Below, piece after piece: positions 28,033 to 36,342 of a stretch of 64,000 nt of DNA (position 1 is the first letter of the stretch; every line of letters starts with the position of its first letter). The notes under the pieces are model-generated. The model saw only the letters and a program-made list of their open reading frames with translations, was not told the origin of the DNA and made no database searches. The stretch is taken from the NCBI GenBank assembly GCA_963830455.1, contig CAWHMT010000004.1:558001-622000 (forward strand), given 5' to 3'. The translations under genes and the position numbers were made by a program. This DNA comes from 20CM-2-65-7 sp963830455 (GTDB taxonomy: Bacteria; Gemmatimonadota; Gemmatimonadetes; Gemmatimonadales; GWC2-71-9).

Positions 28033-30129
28033 ATGGCCGGAGACCTGCATCACACCGCTCTCCGCTGGAGCTTCCTCGTAAGCTTGCTGGCCCCGGCCAC
28101 AGCCGCGGCCCAGCAGGCTGCACCGGTGCGCACGGCGAGCGTTATCTACTTATCTCGTGACTGGCTGTTCATTAACGCGGGATGGGCAGAGGGGCTGCGC
28201 CAGGGCAGTGAGGTTGAGGTCGTGCGGCGGGGCCGGACGATCGCCGTGTTGCGCGTCGAGTCGGTGGGCGACCGCCGCGCGTCCTGTGCTATCGTGAGTC
28301 TCCGCGGCAATTTGATGCTGGGTGATACCGTTCGCCTGACGCCCGCCGCGCCGCCACCCAGGGCCGCGCCGGCCACTGCGGCGCGAGTGCCCACTTCCGC
28401 TGCGCCACTCACACAGCCCGGTCCGCCTAGCTCCGCCCCGACCACTGCCCAAGCGCCTGCTCCGGCTTCCGCCCTAGCCGTCGCTCCGGCTTCGACCGTG
28501 GCCTCCGCCCCGACGCCCGCCCCCACAGCGGCGCAACGGAGCGCCGCTCCCCGCGACACGACGCCCGGACGCACGACAGTGACGTTCATAAGCGGCGCGG
28601 CGATCTATGTCGGCGCGGGGCGCCGGGAGGGGTTGACCGAAGGAGCGCAGCTGTCGGTCGTGCGGCGGGATTCGGTCGTCGCTCGGCTACGCGTGAAGTT
28701 CCTCGCCTCGCACCAGGCCTCGTGTGAGGTGCTGGGGGGTGTGACGGACCTCGTGGTCGGCGACGTAGTCCGCTTCGTGCCGGTCCCACCGGCTCCGACG
28801 ACGAGTGCCGAGACGATTGCGGACGCGACACCCCGGCGGCGGCCTCGGCGCCTAAGCGGGCCGGGGATCCATGGTCGAGTGGGACTCCGCTCGCTGCGCG
28901 CGACCACGGCGCTCAGCGGGGATTCGTCCGGCACCCCCACCGCGGGGACGGGCTTCAATCAGCCGTCGTTCGATGTCCGGATGAGCGGTCTCGGCGTTGG
29001 AGGCACACCTATCGGGCTTTCCCTGGATCTGCGGACCCGGTATACAGTGACCTCCGCGACCGGGAAGCCGAATCAGGTGGATGGGAGAACCCGTGTCTAT
29101 CAAGCGGCGGTTTTTTGGGGGCCGCCAGGGGCTGGATTCCGGACCGTTGTCGGGCGCCAGTATCTCACGGCCGTGACGTCGGTGGCCATGTTCGACGGCG
29201 GGCTGATGGAGCTCAACGGTTCCCGAATGTCGTTCGGTGTGTTTGGAGGTTTGGAGCCCGATGCCGGCACTCTCGGATTGACCGACGCCATCCAGGACTA
29301 CGGCGGCTATCTCCAGCTTCACAGTCCTCCGGCTGCCGCCGCCCCGTGGGCCATCACGACCGGCGCGGTCGCGTCCCTCCAGGGCGATCATGCCAACCGG
29401 GAATTCGGCTTCGTCCAGGTGAGCGTCAACCACAGGTCGTATTCCCTCTTCGGGCTGCAGGAAATCGATTACTACCCGCCCTGGAAGGTGCAGCTGGGCG
29501 AAAAGCCGCTCTCCTTCACCAGTCAGTATGCGACCGGTTGGTTTCGTGTGTCGCCGCGGCTCGCGTTCAACGCCACCTACGACAATCGGCGCAACGTGAG
29601 ACTCTATCGAGACACGCAGAATCCCGAGACGGCTTTCGATGACGCCTACCGCCAGGGCTATGGGGCCGGCGTTCTGCTTTCGAGCTACAAGGTTCGCGTC
29701 GGCGGGGACTGGCGGCGCAGCACCGGGGGGACGGCCGGCCGCGCCGATTCCTACACCGGTACCCTCGGACTCGACCCCGTCACCCCCCTGCGACTGACCC
29801 TCTCGGCGCGGGCCACATGGTACCAGAACCAGAACGACTCGACGTTGAACACTCCGGTTGCCTTGCGGACCACGGGGCAACTCTATTCCTGGTGGCTGGG
29901 TTGCGATCCGGTGGACCGGCTGCATCTCGACGTCACCGGAGGCACACGGCGCGAGGACAATCCGAACACCACCATCATGCAGACCTCGACGTGGTACGGC
30001 ATCTCGATGGATGTCAATGTCGCCCGTGTGTGGTTCGTCTCCTTCTCGGGCCTGCGGCAGACAGACCCCATTAATCCCGGAACCAACGTCACGACCCAGC
30101 TGTACGGCAGCGTCACATGGCGATTCTAG
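28033..30129 (+). CDS. outer-membrane beta-barrel with two periplasmic FlgT-C-like domains (porin of conduit 1)
   Basis: 698 residues. Seen: signal peptide to about residue 27; a small beta domain (33-104) with YLSRDWLFINAGWAEGL and RRASCAIV; a Pro/Ala/Thr linker (105-175); a second copy (180-250) with FISGAAIYVGAGRREGL and HQASCEVL; then alternating amphipathic strands from about residue 270, ending in the barrel signature WRF. Large size and neighbours suggest an MtrB/PioB-like sheath for a cytochrome, but there is no clear sequence match to those families and no N-terminal CXXC. Each small domain keeps one Cys (85 and 231). Paralogue of the barrel at 32862. Confidence 0.82.
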   Translation: MAGDLHHTALRWSFLVSLLAPATAAAQQAAPVRTASVIYLSRDWLFINAGWAEGLRQGSEVEVVRRGRTIAVLRVESVGDRRASCAIVSLRGNLMLGDTVRLTPAAPPPRAAPATAARVPTSAAPLTQPGPPSSAPTTAQAPAPASALAVAPASTVASAPTPAPTAAQRSAAPRDTTPGRTTVTFISGAAIYVGAGRREGLTEGAQLSVVRRDSVVARLRVKFLASHQASCEVLGGVTDLVVGDVVRFVPVPPAPTTSAETIADATPRRRPRRLSGPGIHGRVGLRSLRATTALSGDSSGTPTAGTGFNQPSFDVRMSGLGVGGTPIGLSLDLRTRYTVTSATGKPNQVDGRTRVYQAAVFWGPPGAGFRTVVGRQYLTAVTSVAMFDGGLMELNGSRMSFGVFGGLEPDAGTLGLTDAIQDYGGYLQLHSPPAAAAPWAITTGAVASLQGDHANREFGFVQVSVNHRSYSLFGLQEIDYYPPWKVQLGEKPLSFTSQYATGWFRVSPRLAFNATYDNRRNVRLYRDTQNPETAFDDAYRQGYGAGVLLSSYKVRVGGDWRRSTGGTAGRADSYTGTLGLDPVTPLRLTLSARATWYQNQNDSTLNTPVALRTTGQLYSWWLGCDPVDRLHLDVTGGTRREDNPNTTIMQTSTWYGISMDVNVARVWFVSFSGLRQTDPINPGTNVTTQLYGSVTWRF

Positions 30130-30154
30130 ACCAGGCCGATCGTGAAGCGCGCGG

Positions 30155-31858
30155 GTGAGGCGCGTCATCGTGGTGTTGCTCGTCTGCCTTGGTGCTCCCA
30201 CGCTGGCCCGCGCCCAGATTTCGCCAGGACCGTTGGCACGCCCGCACGCCCAGCTGGAGGGCACGCTGCAATGCGCCAAGTGTCACGCCGGGGGGCGCGG
30301 TGGTGGCAAGGAGCAGATGGCCGGCCTCTGCCTCAACTGTCACAAGGAGATCGCCTGGCTCGTCGAGCGAGGAAGTGGCCTGCACGGCTCGGCGCCCGTG
30401 AAAGCGCAACGCTGCGCGAGCTGCCATCCCGATCACGCCGGCGTGGACTTCGCGCTCATCAGCTGGGAGGGGCTGGGCGGCTCCGCCGAACGCTTCGAGC
30501 ACACGCGCGCGGGATGGCCGCTCGACGGAAGTCATGGCCGGCAGAAATGCTCGGCCTGTCACAAGACGACGTTCCGTATCTCACCCGTGGTGCGGCTGTC
30601 GCAGCGCCCGAAAGCGGATCCTGGGTGGCTCGGCCTCGCGCGCAGCTGCACTGCGTGTCACGAAGACGCGCACCGCGGCGCGCTCGACAAGAACTGCCTC
30701 AAGTGCCACGACGTCGAGCACTGGAAGCCTGCGCCGCGGTTCGATCACGCGAAGACGAACTACCCGCTCACGGGCGCTCACGACACGGTAACGTGCGCGG
30801 CGTGCCACGAAGCGCCGCGACTCCGGCTTGCCAGCGACACGCGTGGAAATCCCATTCCACGCTTCAAGCCGCTTGAGCATCGCGAGTGCGTGGCCTGTCA
30901 TACCGACGCCCACGGGGGCAAGCTCGGCCCGACGTGCAGCCGCTGCCACATGACGACGTCGTTCAAGACGATCAACCGTGCCTCGTTCGATCACGATCGC
31001 ACGCGCTATCCGCTGCGCGGGCGTCATACGGAGGTCGCGTGCGAAAAATGCCACGACTTCTCCGGAGCTCAGGTGGCCCGGAATCGCCCCTTCGCCACCT
31101 GCACCGCCTGTCACACGCCGGATCCGCACGCCGGCACCGCGACCCTCGCGGGCCGCGTTGTGGACTGCGCGTCCTGCCACACCGTAGACGGCTGGCGGCC
31201 GTCGAGCTACACCGTCGCGCAACACCGCCTGACGCGCTATCCGCTCGAAGGGCGACACCAGCAGGCGCAGTGCTCCGGATGTCATGTAAAGACCCCGGGG
31301 GCCGGTGCGGTCGTGGCGATGCGTCCGGCCACGTCCGATTGTGCTTCCTGCCATGTGGATGCGCACGCCAAGAAGTACCCGCGCTGCACCGACTGTCACG
31401 ACGTCCGCGGCTTCAGCCCGTCGACTATCGACGTTGCCACGCACGCGCACTATCGCTTCCCGCTCACCGGGGCACACGGCGCCGTCCCCTGTGCCCAGTG
31501 TCACACGGAGATGCGTCACGCCCCGGTTGCTTCCACGCTCGTGGCGCTCGCCCGCTGGTCGGGGCCGCCGCTGCGGTTCGCGGCACCCGCGGGCGGCTGC
31601 GCCGGCTGTCACCAGAGTGTGCACGGCACGCAGTTCGCGGCTCGTTCGGACCGCGGAGCGTGCGAGAGCTGTCATGATATGGATGCGTTCCGTCCGGCGC
31701 GCCGATTCGATCACAACCGCGACGCGGCGTTCTCGCTGAAGGGCGCCCACGCCAACGTCCCGTGCGCTCGCTGCCACCGCAGCGTCGCCGGCCCGAGCGG
31801 CAAGCCCGTCGTCATCTACCGCCCAGTGCCAACGGCTTGTGAGGCCTGCCACAAATGA
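30155..31858 (+). CDS. secreted 20-haem cytochrome c
   Basis: 567 residues, GTG start, signal peptide ending near ARAQ (residue 21). I count 20 CXXCH sites, spaced about 20-40 residues apart through the whole chain, and repeated units of the form FDH..(T)RYPLxGxHxxVxCxxCH, a pattern shared with the 13- and 24-haem proteins. No membrane anchor or lipobox. It starts 25 bases after the first barrel gene and overlaps the next cytochrome gene (ATGA), so the three are likely co-expressed. Probably a periplasmic or outer-surface electron carrier. Confidence 0.92.
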   Translation: MRRVIVVLLVCLGAPTLARAQISPGPLARPHAQLEGTLQCAKCHAGGRGGGKEQMAGLCLNCHKEIAWLVERGSGLHGSAPVKAQRCASCHPDHAGVDFALISWEGLGGSAERFEHTRAGWPLDGSHGRQKCSACHKTTFRISPVVRLSQRPKADPGWLGLARSCTACHEDAHRGALDKNCLKCHDVEHWKPAPRFDHAKTNYPLTGAHDTVTCAACHEAPRLRLASDTRGNPIPRFKPLEHRECVACHTDAHGGKLGPTCSRCHMTTSFKTINRASFDHDRTRYPLRGRHTEVACEKCHDFSGAQVARNRPFATCTACHTPDPHAGTATLAGRVVDCASCHTVDGWRPSSYTVAQHRLTRYPLEGRHQQAQCSGCHVKTPGAGAVVAMRPATSDCASCHVDAHAKKYPRCTDCHDVRGFSPSTIDVATHAHYRFPLTGAHGAVPCAQCHTEMRHAPVASTLVALARWSGPPLRFAAPAGGCAGCHQSVHGTQFAARSDRGACESCHDMDAFRPARRFDHNRDAAFSLKGAHANVPCARCHRSVAGPSGKPVVIYRPVPTACEACHK

Positions 31859-32865
31859 AAGCGACGCTCTTGCTGCTTGGAACGATGATTCTGCTCGCGG
31901 TCGCGTCCGCCGCCGCGCAGACCGCCACCGTCACCACGAAAAACCCGCATGGGCCCCTGCAGCAGCCCTGCGCGACGTGCCACGCACCCGAGGGGTGGGT
32001 GCCCGTGCGGATCAGCGCCGCGTTCGATCACGCGAAAACGGGCTTCCCGTTGACCGGATCGCATGCGCGCGTGACCTGCCGGTCCTGCCACGCGTCGCTC
32101 GATTTCAAGGGCACGCCCACAACGTGCTCCTCGTGTCACAGCGACGTCCACCGCGGCGAGCTCGGCGGCGCCTGCTCACGCTGTCACACCACGCGCAGCT
32201 TTCTCGATCTGGCGCAACAGGTGCGCGCGCATCAGGAGACGCGCTTTCCTTTGACGGGGGCGCACGTCGCCGTGGACTGCACGCGCTGTCACACGCCCAC
32301 GACGCAGGGCCGCATGACGTTCGTGAATCGCTCGACGGACTGCGTCGAATGCCATCGCGCCGCGTATCTGGCCACGAGCAATCCGGACCACCAGGCGGGC
32401 GGCCTCCCCACCAACTGCATCCAGTGCCACTCGACCGCGACGTGGTCACACGCGCGATTCAGTCACGCGGGGACCGGGTTCCCGTTGACCGGCGCGCATC
32501 AGACGGTCGCCTGCGCGCAGTGCCACGGCGATGGCGTGTATGCCGGAAAGAGCACACAGTGCGTCTCGTGCCACCAACAGGCGTACGACGCCACGACCAG
32601 TCCGAGCCACGCGGCCTCGTCGTTCCCGACGACATGTGAGAATTGCCACACGACGTCGGGATGGACCGGCGCAGCGTTCAACCACACCTGGTTCCGGCTG
32701 CCGCATCGTAACGCGGCGTGCAATGACTGCCACACACAGCCGTCGTCATATGCGGTCTTCGTCTGCACGGTCTGCCACACGCAGGGCCAGACAGATGGGC
32801 ACCACCGGGAAGTCAACGGCTACGTGTGGAACAGCACGAATTGCTACGGATGCCATCGCCGATGA
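31855..32865 (+). CDS. secreted 13-haem cytochrome c
   Basis: 336 residues, signal peptide ending near AAAQ (residue 22), 13 CXXCH sites. The first 150 residues are clearly related to the start of the 24-haem protein (HGPLQQPCATCHAPEGW, CSSCHSDVHRGELGGACS, HTTRSFLD), and the end TWFRLPHRNAACNDCH matches that protein's C-terminal region. It looks like the same ancestor without the internal repeats. Overlaps the 20-haem gene upstream and the second barrel gene downstream, each by four bases. Confidence 0.92.
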   Translation: MKATLLLLGTMILLAVASAAAQTATVTTKNPHGPLQQPCATCHAPEGWVPVRISAAFDHAKTGFPLTGSHARVTCRSCHASLDFKGTPTTCSSCHSDVHRGELGGACSRCHTTRSFLDLAQQVRAHQETRFPLTGAHVAVDCTRCHTPTTQGRMTFVNRSTDCVECHRAAYLATSNPDHQAGGLPTNCIQCHSTATWSHARFSHAGTGFPLTGAHQTVACAQCHGDGVYAGKSTQCVSCHQQAYDATTSPSHAASSFPTTCENCHTTSGWTGAAFNHTWFRLPHRNAACNDCHTQPSSYAVFVCTVCHTQGQTDGHHREVNGYVWNSTNCYGCHRR

Positions 32866-34448
32866 GCCGTTGGAGGTGGTGGACCGGCTTATTGGCGTGT
32901 CTCGCGGTCCTCGCCGCGCCGATGCGCGCCCAGGATTCGAGCGTGACCCGCACGGCCAGGATCACGTACCTCACGAGTATCTCGGCGTACATCGATGCCG
33001 GACGAGATGCCGGCCTGCGCGAAGGGGCGCTCGTTCAGGTTATCAGGGGCGGCGCGGTTTTCGGCACGCTGAAAGTCGCGTTCCTCGCGTCACGCCAAGC
33101 CTCGTGTGACATCGTGACTGCTTCAGGCACGCTCGCCGTCGGGGATTCCGTACGGTTCAGCGCCGCTCCGCCCGATCGCGATTCGACAGTCGCCGCGCGA
33201 CCTGCCGCCCCCCCCACCATCCCCACGGCTCGTGCCACCACCCTCGGCGCGGCGCCCCTGCGCGGCCGCGTGGGGGCCCATTATCTGGTGGTGGCGCAGG
33301 ATGGCGGCGGTGGGTTCACACAGCCCTCGCTCGACCTCCGCCTCGATGGACGTCCATTTGGTGACAGCCCGTTCGGGGTGGCGGTGGACATCCGCGCCCG
33401 GCGCACCGCGAGCACGATCGCTGGTGCGAGCGTCGTCGACGGGCGTGCCCGCGCGTATCAGCTGGCCCTGGTCTGGAATCCCGTCGGTTCCGCCGCACGG
33501 GTGACGCTGGGACGCCAGCTCGCGCCTCGTCTTCCCGCGATCGGCATGTTCGACGGTATGCTCGCCGAGGTGAACAAGCCGCATTGGAGCGCCGGCGTGT
33601 TTGGCGGCACCCAGCCGGAACCGCTGGAGCTCGGATTCTCCACCGACATCGTGGAAGTGGGGAGTTACGTGCAGCGGAGCGGTCAGCCGGGACAAGGCGC
33701 GCAGTGGTCGGCCACCCTCGGCGTGAGCGGATCCTACCAGCGGGGACACGCGAATCGCGAGTTCGCCTTTCTGCAGTGGTTTTACTCGAGCCGCAATCTG
33801 ACCACGTTCATATCGCAGGAGATCGACTATTACCGTCCCTGGAAACGACCGGCGGGGATGGACGCGGTTTCCCCGACGAGCACGTTCGCCACCGCGCGCT
33901 ATGGTGTAAGCGAGCGACTGGAAATCCACGCCGGGTTCGACAACCGACGCAATGTGTTTCTGTATCGCGACTTCGTGAATCCGGTCACGTCATTCGATGA
34001 CGCATTCCGGCAGGGGGTGTGGGCGGGGGTCGGCCTGCGTCTTGGCCGAGGCGGCTTCGGTGGCTTTGACGTGCGGCAGAGTAGTGGTGGCACGGCGGGC
34101 CGGGCGAACTCCTACACGGTCTCGGCCAGCACCGACCGGCTCAGGCCGCTCGGCGTGCGCGTGCGGGCGCGGAGCACGTATTTCCAAAGCCCGAACCTCG
34201 ACGGGTGGCTGCACTCCCTCGGCTTCGGGTTCGACCCCGGCAGCCGGTGGCACCTCGAGCTTTCAGGCGGCGCGCGCCTGGAACACGATGCGCTCGCCAT
34301 TCCGGCCGAGCAGTCCATCCTGTGGTGGGGACTGGATCTCGACATGAATGTGGCGGGTTCCTGGTACCTGATGCTGTCCGCCAACGCGGAGCAGGGCGGC
34401 CCGGCAGCGACGAACCAGGTGTACGGCGGTCTCAGCGTCCGCTTCTAG
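32862..34448 (+). CDS. outer-membrane beta-barrel with one periplasmic FlgT-C-like domain (porin of conduit 2)
   Basis: 528 residues, signal peptide to about residue 23, one small beta domain (30-100: ITYLTSISAYIDAGRDAGL, FLASRQASCDIV with Cys82), a short Pro/Ala linker, then a barrel ending GLSVRF. Strand motifs are shared with the first barrel: FGVFGG/VFGGTQPE, GHANREFAF, QEIDYY.PWK, YDNRRNV/FDNRRNVFLYRD, SSGGTAGRA.SYT. So the two are paralogues and probably play equal roles in two conduits. Start ATG at 32862 overlaps the 13-haem gene's stop. Confidence 0.82.
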   Translation: MSRWRWWTGLLACLAVLAAPMRAQDSSVTRTARITYLTSISAYIDAGRDAGLREGALVQVIRGGAVFGTLKVAFLASRQASCDIVTASGTLAVGDSVRFSAAPPDRDSTVAARPAAPPTIPTARATTLGAAPLRGRVGAHYLVVAQDGGGGFTQPSLDLRLDGRPFGDSPFGVAVDIRARRTASTIAGASVVDGRARAYQLALVWNPVGSAARVTLGRQLAPRLPAIGMFDGMLAEVNKPHWSAGVFGGTQPEPLELGFSTDIVEVGSYVQRSGQPGQGAQWSATLGVSGSYQRGHANREFAFLQWFYSSRNLTTFISQEIDYYRPWKRPAGMDAVSPTSTFATARYGVSERLEIHAGFDNRRNVFLYRDFVNPVTSFDDAFRQGVWAGVGLRLGRGGFGGFDVRQSSGGTAGRANSYTVSASTDRLRPLGVRVRARSTYFQSPNLDGWLHSLGFGFDPGSRWHLELSGGARLEHDALAIPAEQSILWWGLDLDMNVAGSWYLMLSANAEQGGPAATNQVYGGLSVRF

Positions 34449-34470
34449 TGCGGGCGATGGAGCGGTGGGT

Positions 34471-34476
34471 TATCAT
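34471..34476 (+). promoter_or_regulatory. -10-like hexamer for the first plug-like gene
   Basis: TATCAT, 9 bases before the ATG at 34486, no ribosome site. Confidence 0.4.
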
Positions 34477-34485
34477 CTCAACCTG

Positions 34486-34911
34486 ATGCGCACACCATGG
34501 ATAGCCGGGGTTGTACTCGCGCTCGCCGCCTCTACGCTCCCGGCGCAGCAGACCGATACTGCTGCGCCACCGCCGCCTCCTCGGCCGCCGAAGAGCAGCA
34601 GCACCCTCATCACCGAAGACGACATCGACAAGGTGGGGTCTACTGTCGCGAACGCGTTCGATGTGGTGAGACTGCTGCGCCCGCGCTGGCTGCGGCAGAC
34701 CCCGACCATGCTTCCGCCGACAGTAGGCAGCAGCTCGCAAATGCAGGATCTGCACGTGTACGTCGACGACCATGAGATGGGCGGCCTGGACTTTCTGAGA
34801 TCACTGCCCGCCGAGCAGATCTACACCTTGCGCTTCCTGAGCGTGACGGAAGTCGGAGCGCGCTACGGGCCGAGCAGCGGTCCAGGAATCGTGGTCACGC
34901 TGCGGCACTAG
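34486..34911 (+). CDS. secreted stand-alone TonB-plug-like protein (paralogue 1)
   Basis: 141 residues: signal peptide ending at LPAQQ (about residue 21), Pro-rich linker (PPPPPRPPKSS), then STLITEDDI, LRPRWL, LHVYVDDHEMGGLDFLRSLP and the end ARYGPSSGPGIVVTLRH, which resembles the end of a TonB-receptor plug domain (pattern of A-x-x-YG..G-x-I-x-I). There is no barrel. An in-frame GTG at 34465 would add seven residues. Located right after the second porin gene; 36 percent or more of the residues look shared with the next gene by eye. Function unknown. Confidence 0.7.
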   Translation: MRTPWIAGVVLALAASTLPAQQTDTAAPPPPPRPPKSSSTLITEDDIDKVGSTVANAFDVVRLLRPRWLRQTPTMLPPTVGSSSQMQDLHVYVDDHEMGGLDFLRSLPAEQIYTLRFLSVTEVGARYGPSSGPGIVVTLRH

Positions 34912-34923
34912 GGGTGCGCCGGG

Positions 34924-34929
34924 TATCAT
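34924..34929 (+). promoter_or_regulatory. -10-like hexamer for the second plug-like gene
   Basis: TATCAT, 10 bases before the ATG at 34940; same hexamer and spacing as for its paralogue. Confidence 0.4.
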
Positions 34930-34939
34930 TCGGAACGCT

Positions 34940-35377
34940 ATGACCACGCCCTCGTTAGTGGCCCTCGTCATGCTGGCAGTCGCGGTGCCGGCACTCTCAG
35001 CACAGGCAACGGATAGCTCCACGCCGCCGCCTCGACCCCCCAAAAGCAGCAGCACGCTGATCATGGCCGAAGATATCGAGCGGGTCCGCGCCTCGGTGGC
35101 CAGCGCGTTCGACGCCGTGCAGCTGCTGCGGCCGCGGTGGTTGAAAAAGAGCTACGACACCATGAGCGATCCCGGTGTCCCCCCCGGCAACTTGTACATG
35201 CGGGCGGCTGAGATCTGGGTTTTCATGGACGATCACGAGATGGGCGGTCTGAATTACCTCAAAGCCCTTCCGGCTGAACAGGTCTACACGCTGAAATTCC
35301 TGCGCGTGAATGAAGTCTCGGTGCGCTACGGGTTAGAGAACGCCCCTGGAATCGTCGTCACGCTCAAACAGCATTAG
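34940..35377 (+). CDS. secreted stand-alone TonB-plug-like protein (paralogue 2)
   Basis: 145 residues with the same layout as the preceding gene: signal peptide to about LSAQA, Pro-rich linker with PPKSSSTLI, then AFDAVQLLRPRWL, DDHEMGGLNYLKALPAEQVYTL and VRYGLENAPGIVVTLKQH. A tandem duplicate with its own -10-like element. Such proteins are frequent in Gemmatimonadota genomes and lack a known role; they may interact with TonB-type or surface systems. Its stop overlaps the stop of the convergent gene by four bases (TTAG). Confidence 0.7.
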   Translation: MTTPSLVALVMLAVAVPALSAQATDSSTPPPRPPKSSSTLIMAEDIERVRASVASAFDAVQLLRPRWLKKSYDTMSDPGVPPGNLYMRAAEIWVFMDDHEMGGLNYLKALPAEQVYTLKFLRVNEVSVRYGLENAPGIVVTLKQH

Positions 35378-36207
35378 GGGGCCGGTCGGGCGTTCCCGCC
35401 GTCCGCCACGAACTTCCAACTACCGTCTCGCTGTCGTCTCCAGATCGTCAGATACTTGCTGTACTGGTGCAGGCTCTCGATGGTCGCCTCACCGATGGTG
35501 CAGCCGAGATCCCCCGATTCTGCGATCACCGCGGCCACGGGCCACCACGCCAACACGGCGCCGCTCGGAAATCCATCGAACGCCGCGCCGATCGACTCCC
35601 GCCCTTCATTCATCCGCGGGCCGCCTCCGAATGAAATCGCGTCGTCGGTCGCGAAGGCGAGAAATGCCGGCTTCGCGCCCTGCGACACGGACAGGGCGGC
35701 AAACAACGAGTCTGCTCGCATCAACTCGCCGGGATCCCCCCGGCCCCGCACCGGATCACTCGGCTTCACGAGGCGGGAGGGCGGGGACGCGAGCGAGTCC
35801 GTGATCGGGACCAGTCTCGTGCGAGCGTACGCCGCGATCCGCCAGCCGCTCTGATCCTTGCGCCAGCACGCGAGATACTTCCCACGGGTTCCGCTCGCGC
35901 GCAAAAACCCGTAGCTGTAGCCCAGGCGGCCGTCGGCGGACACGTCGGCGAATGTGGGACTCCACGTGATCTTGTCCGTGGAGTCTGCGGCTTCGAAGAA
36001 CGCTCGGATCTTGTCCGTACCGCGGAGCAGCGGCGCCCCGGGATGGAGATACGCAGCGCCGTCAGTAAGCCCGGGCAGGAACCCCTGGGTCATGCCAGCT
36101 GCCGCGGTTCGTTCAGCCAGCGTTCGGTCGGCGGCGAGCAGGGCCTCGCGCTCGGCCGCGCGGTCGGGCACCGCGGTGACGAGCAAGGCGAGCAGCAGGT
36201 ATCTCAT
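35374..36207 (-). CDS. secreted protein with two NTF2/SnoaL-like (DUF4440) domains
   Basis: 277 residues, signal peptide to about residue 15. Two tandem NTF2-like halves: residues 20-140 (ALLAADRTLAERTAAAGM, then TWSPTFADVSADGRLGYSYGF and KYLACWRKDQSGWRI) and residues 160-277 (ALSVSQGAKPAFLAFATDDAI, then KYLTIWRRQRDGSWKFVAD). The cone-shaped fold binds small ligands or proteins; no catalytic residues can be named. ATG at 36207 follows GGAGG at good spacing. Confidence 0.78.
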   Translation of the reverse strand: MRYLLLALLVTAVPDRAAEREALLAADRTLAERTAAAGMTQGFLPGLTDGAAYLHPGAPLLRGTDKIRAFFEAADSTDKITWSPTFADVSADGRLGYSYGFLRASGTRGKYLACWRKDQSGWRIAAYARTRLVPITDSLASPPSRLVKPSDPVRGRGDPGELMRADSLFAALSVSQGAKPAFLAFATDDAISFGGGPRMNEGRESIGAAFDGFPSGAVLAWWPVAAVIAESGDLGCTIGEATIESLHQYSKYLTIWRRQRDGSWKFVADGGNARPAP

Positions 36208-36329
36208 GTGTGACCTCCGGACGTCCCAATCTGGCCGGGATGCGCCGCCGGGGTAGAGGGAGCGCGGTCCGGGCGGGTGAAGTTCACACACTTCTGACCG
36301 CGCACGCCGCGAGGCCTGCCGTACCATGC

Positions 36330-36335
36330 TACAAT
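36330..36335 (+). promoter_or_regulatory. -10-like hexamer for the LytS-type kinase
   Basis: TACAAT lies 4 and 7 bases before the ATG codons at 36340 and 36343 and overlaps the ATG at 36334, which argues against that earlier start. Confidence 0.45.
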
Positions 36336-36342
36336 GAGAATG

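Noticed and set aside
26038..28053. 671-codon open frame on the minus strand opposite the 24-haem cytochrome
   Set aside because: It mirrors the CXXCH-coding strand, has a very Arg/Gly-rich product with no domain, and exists because high GC removes stops in this frame.
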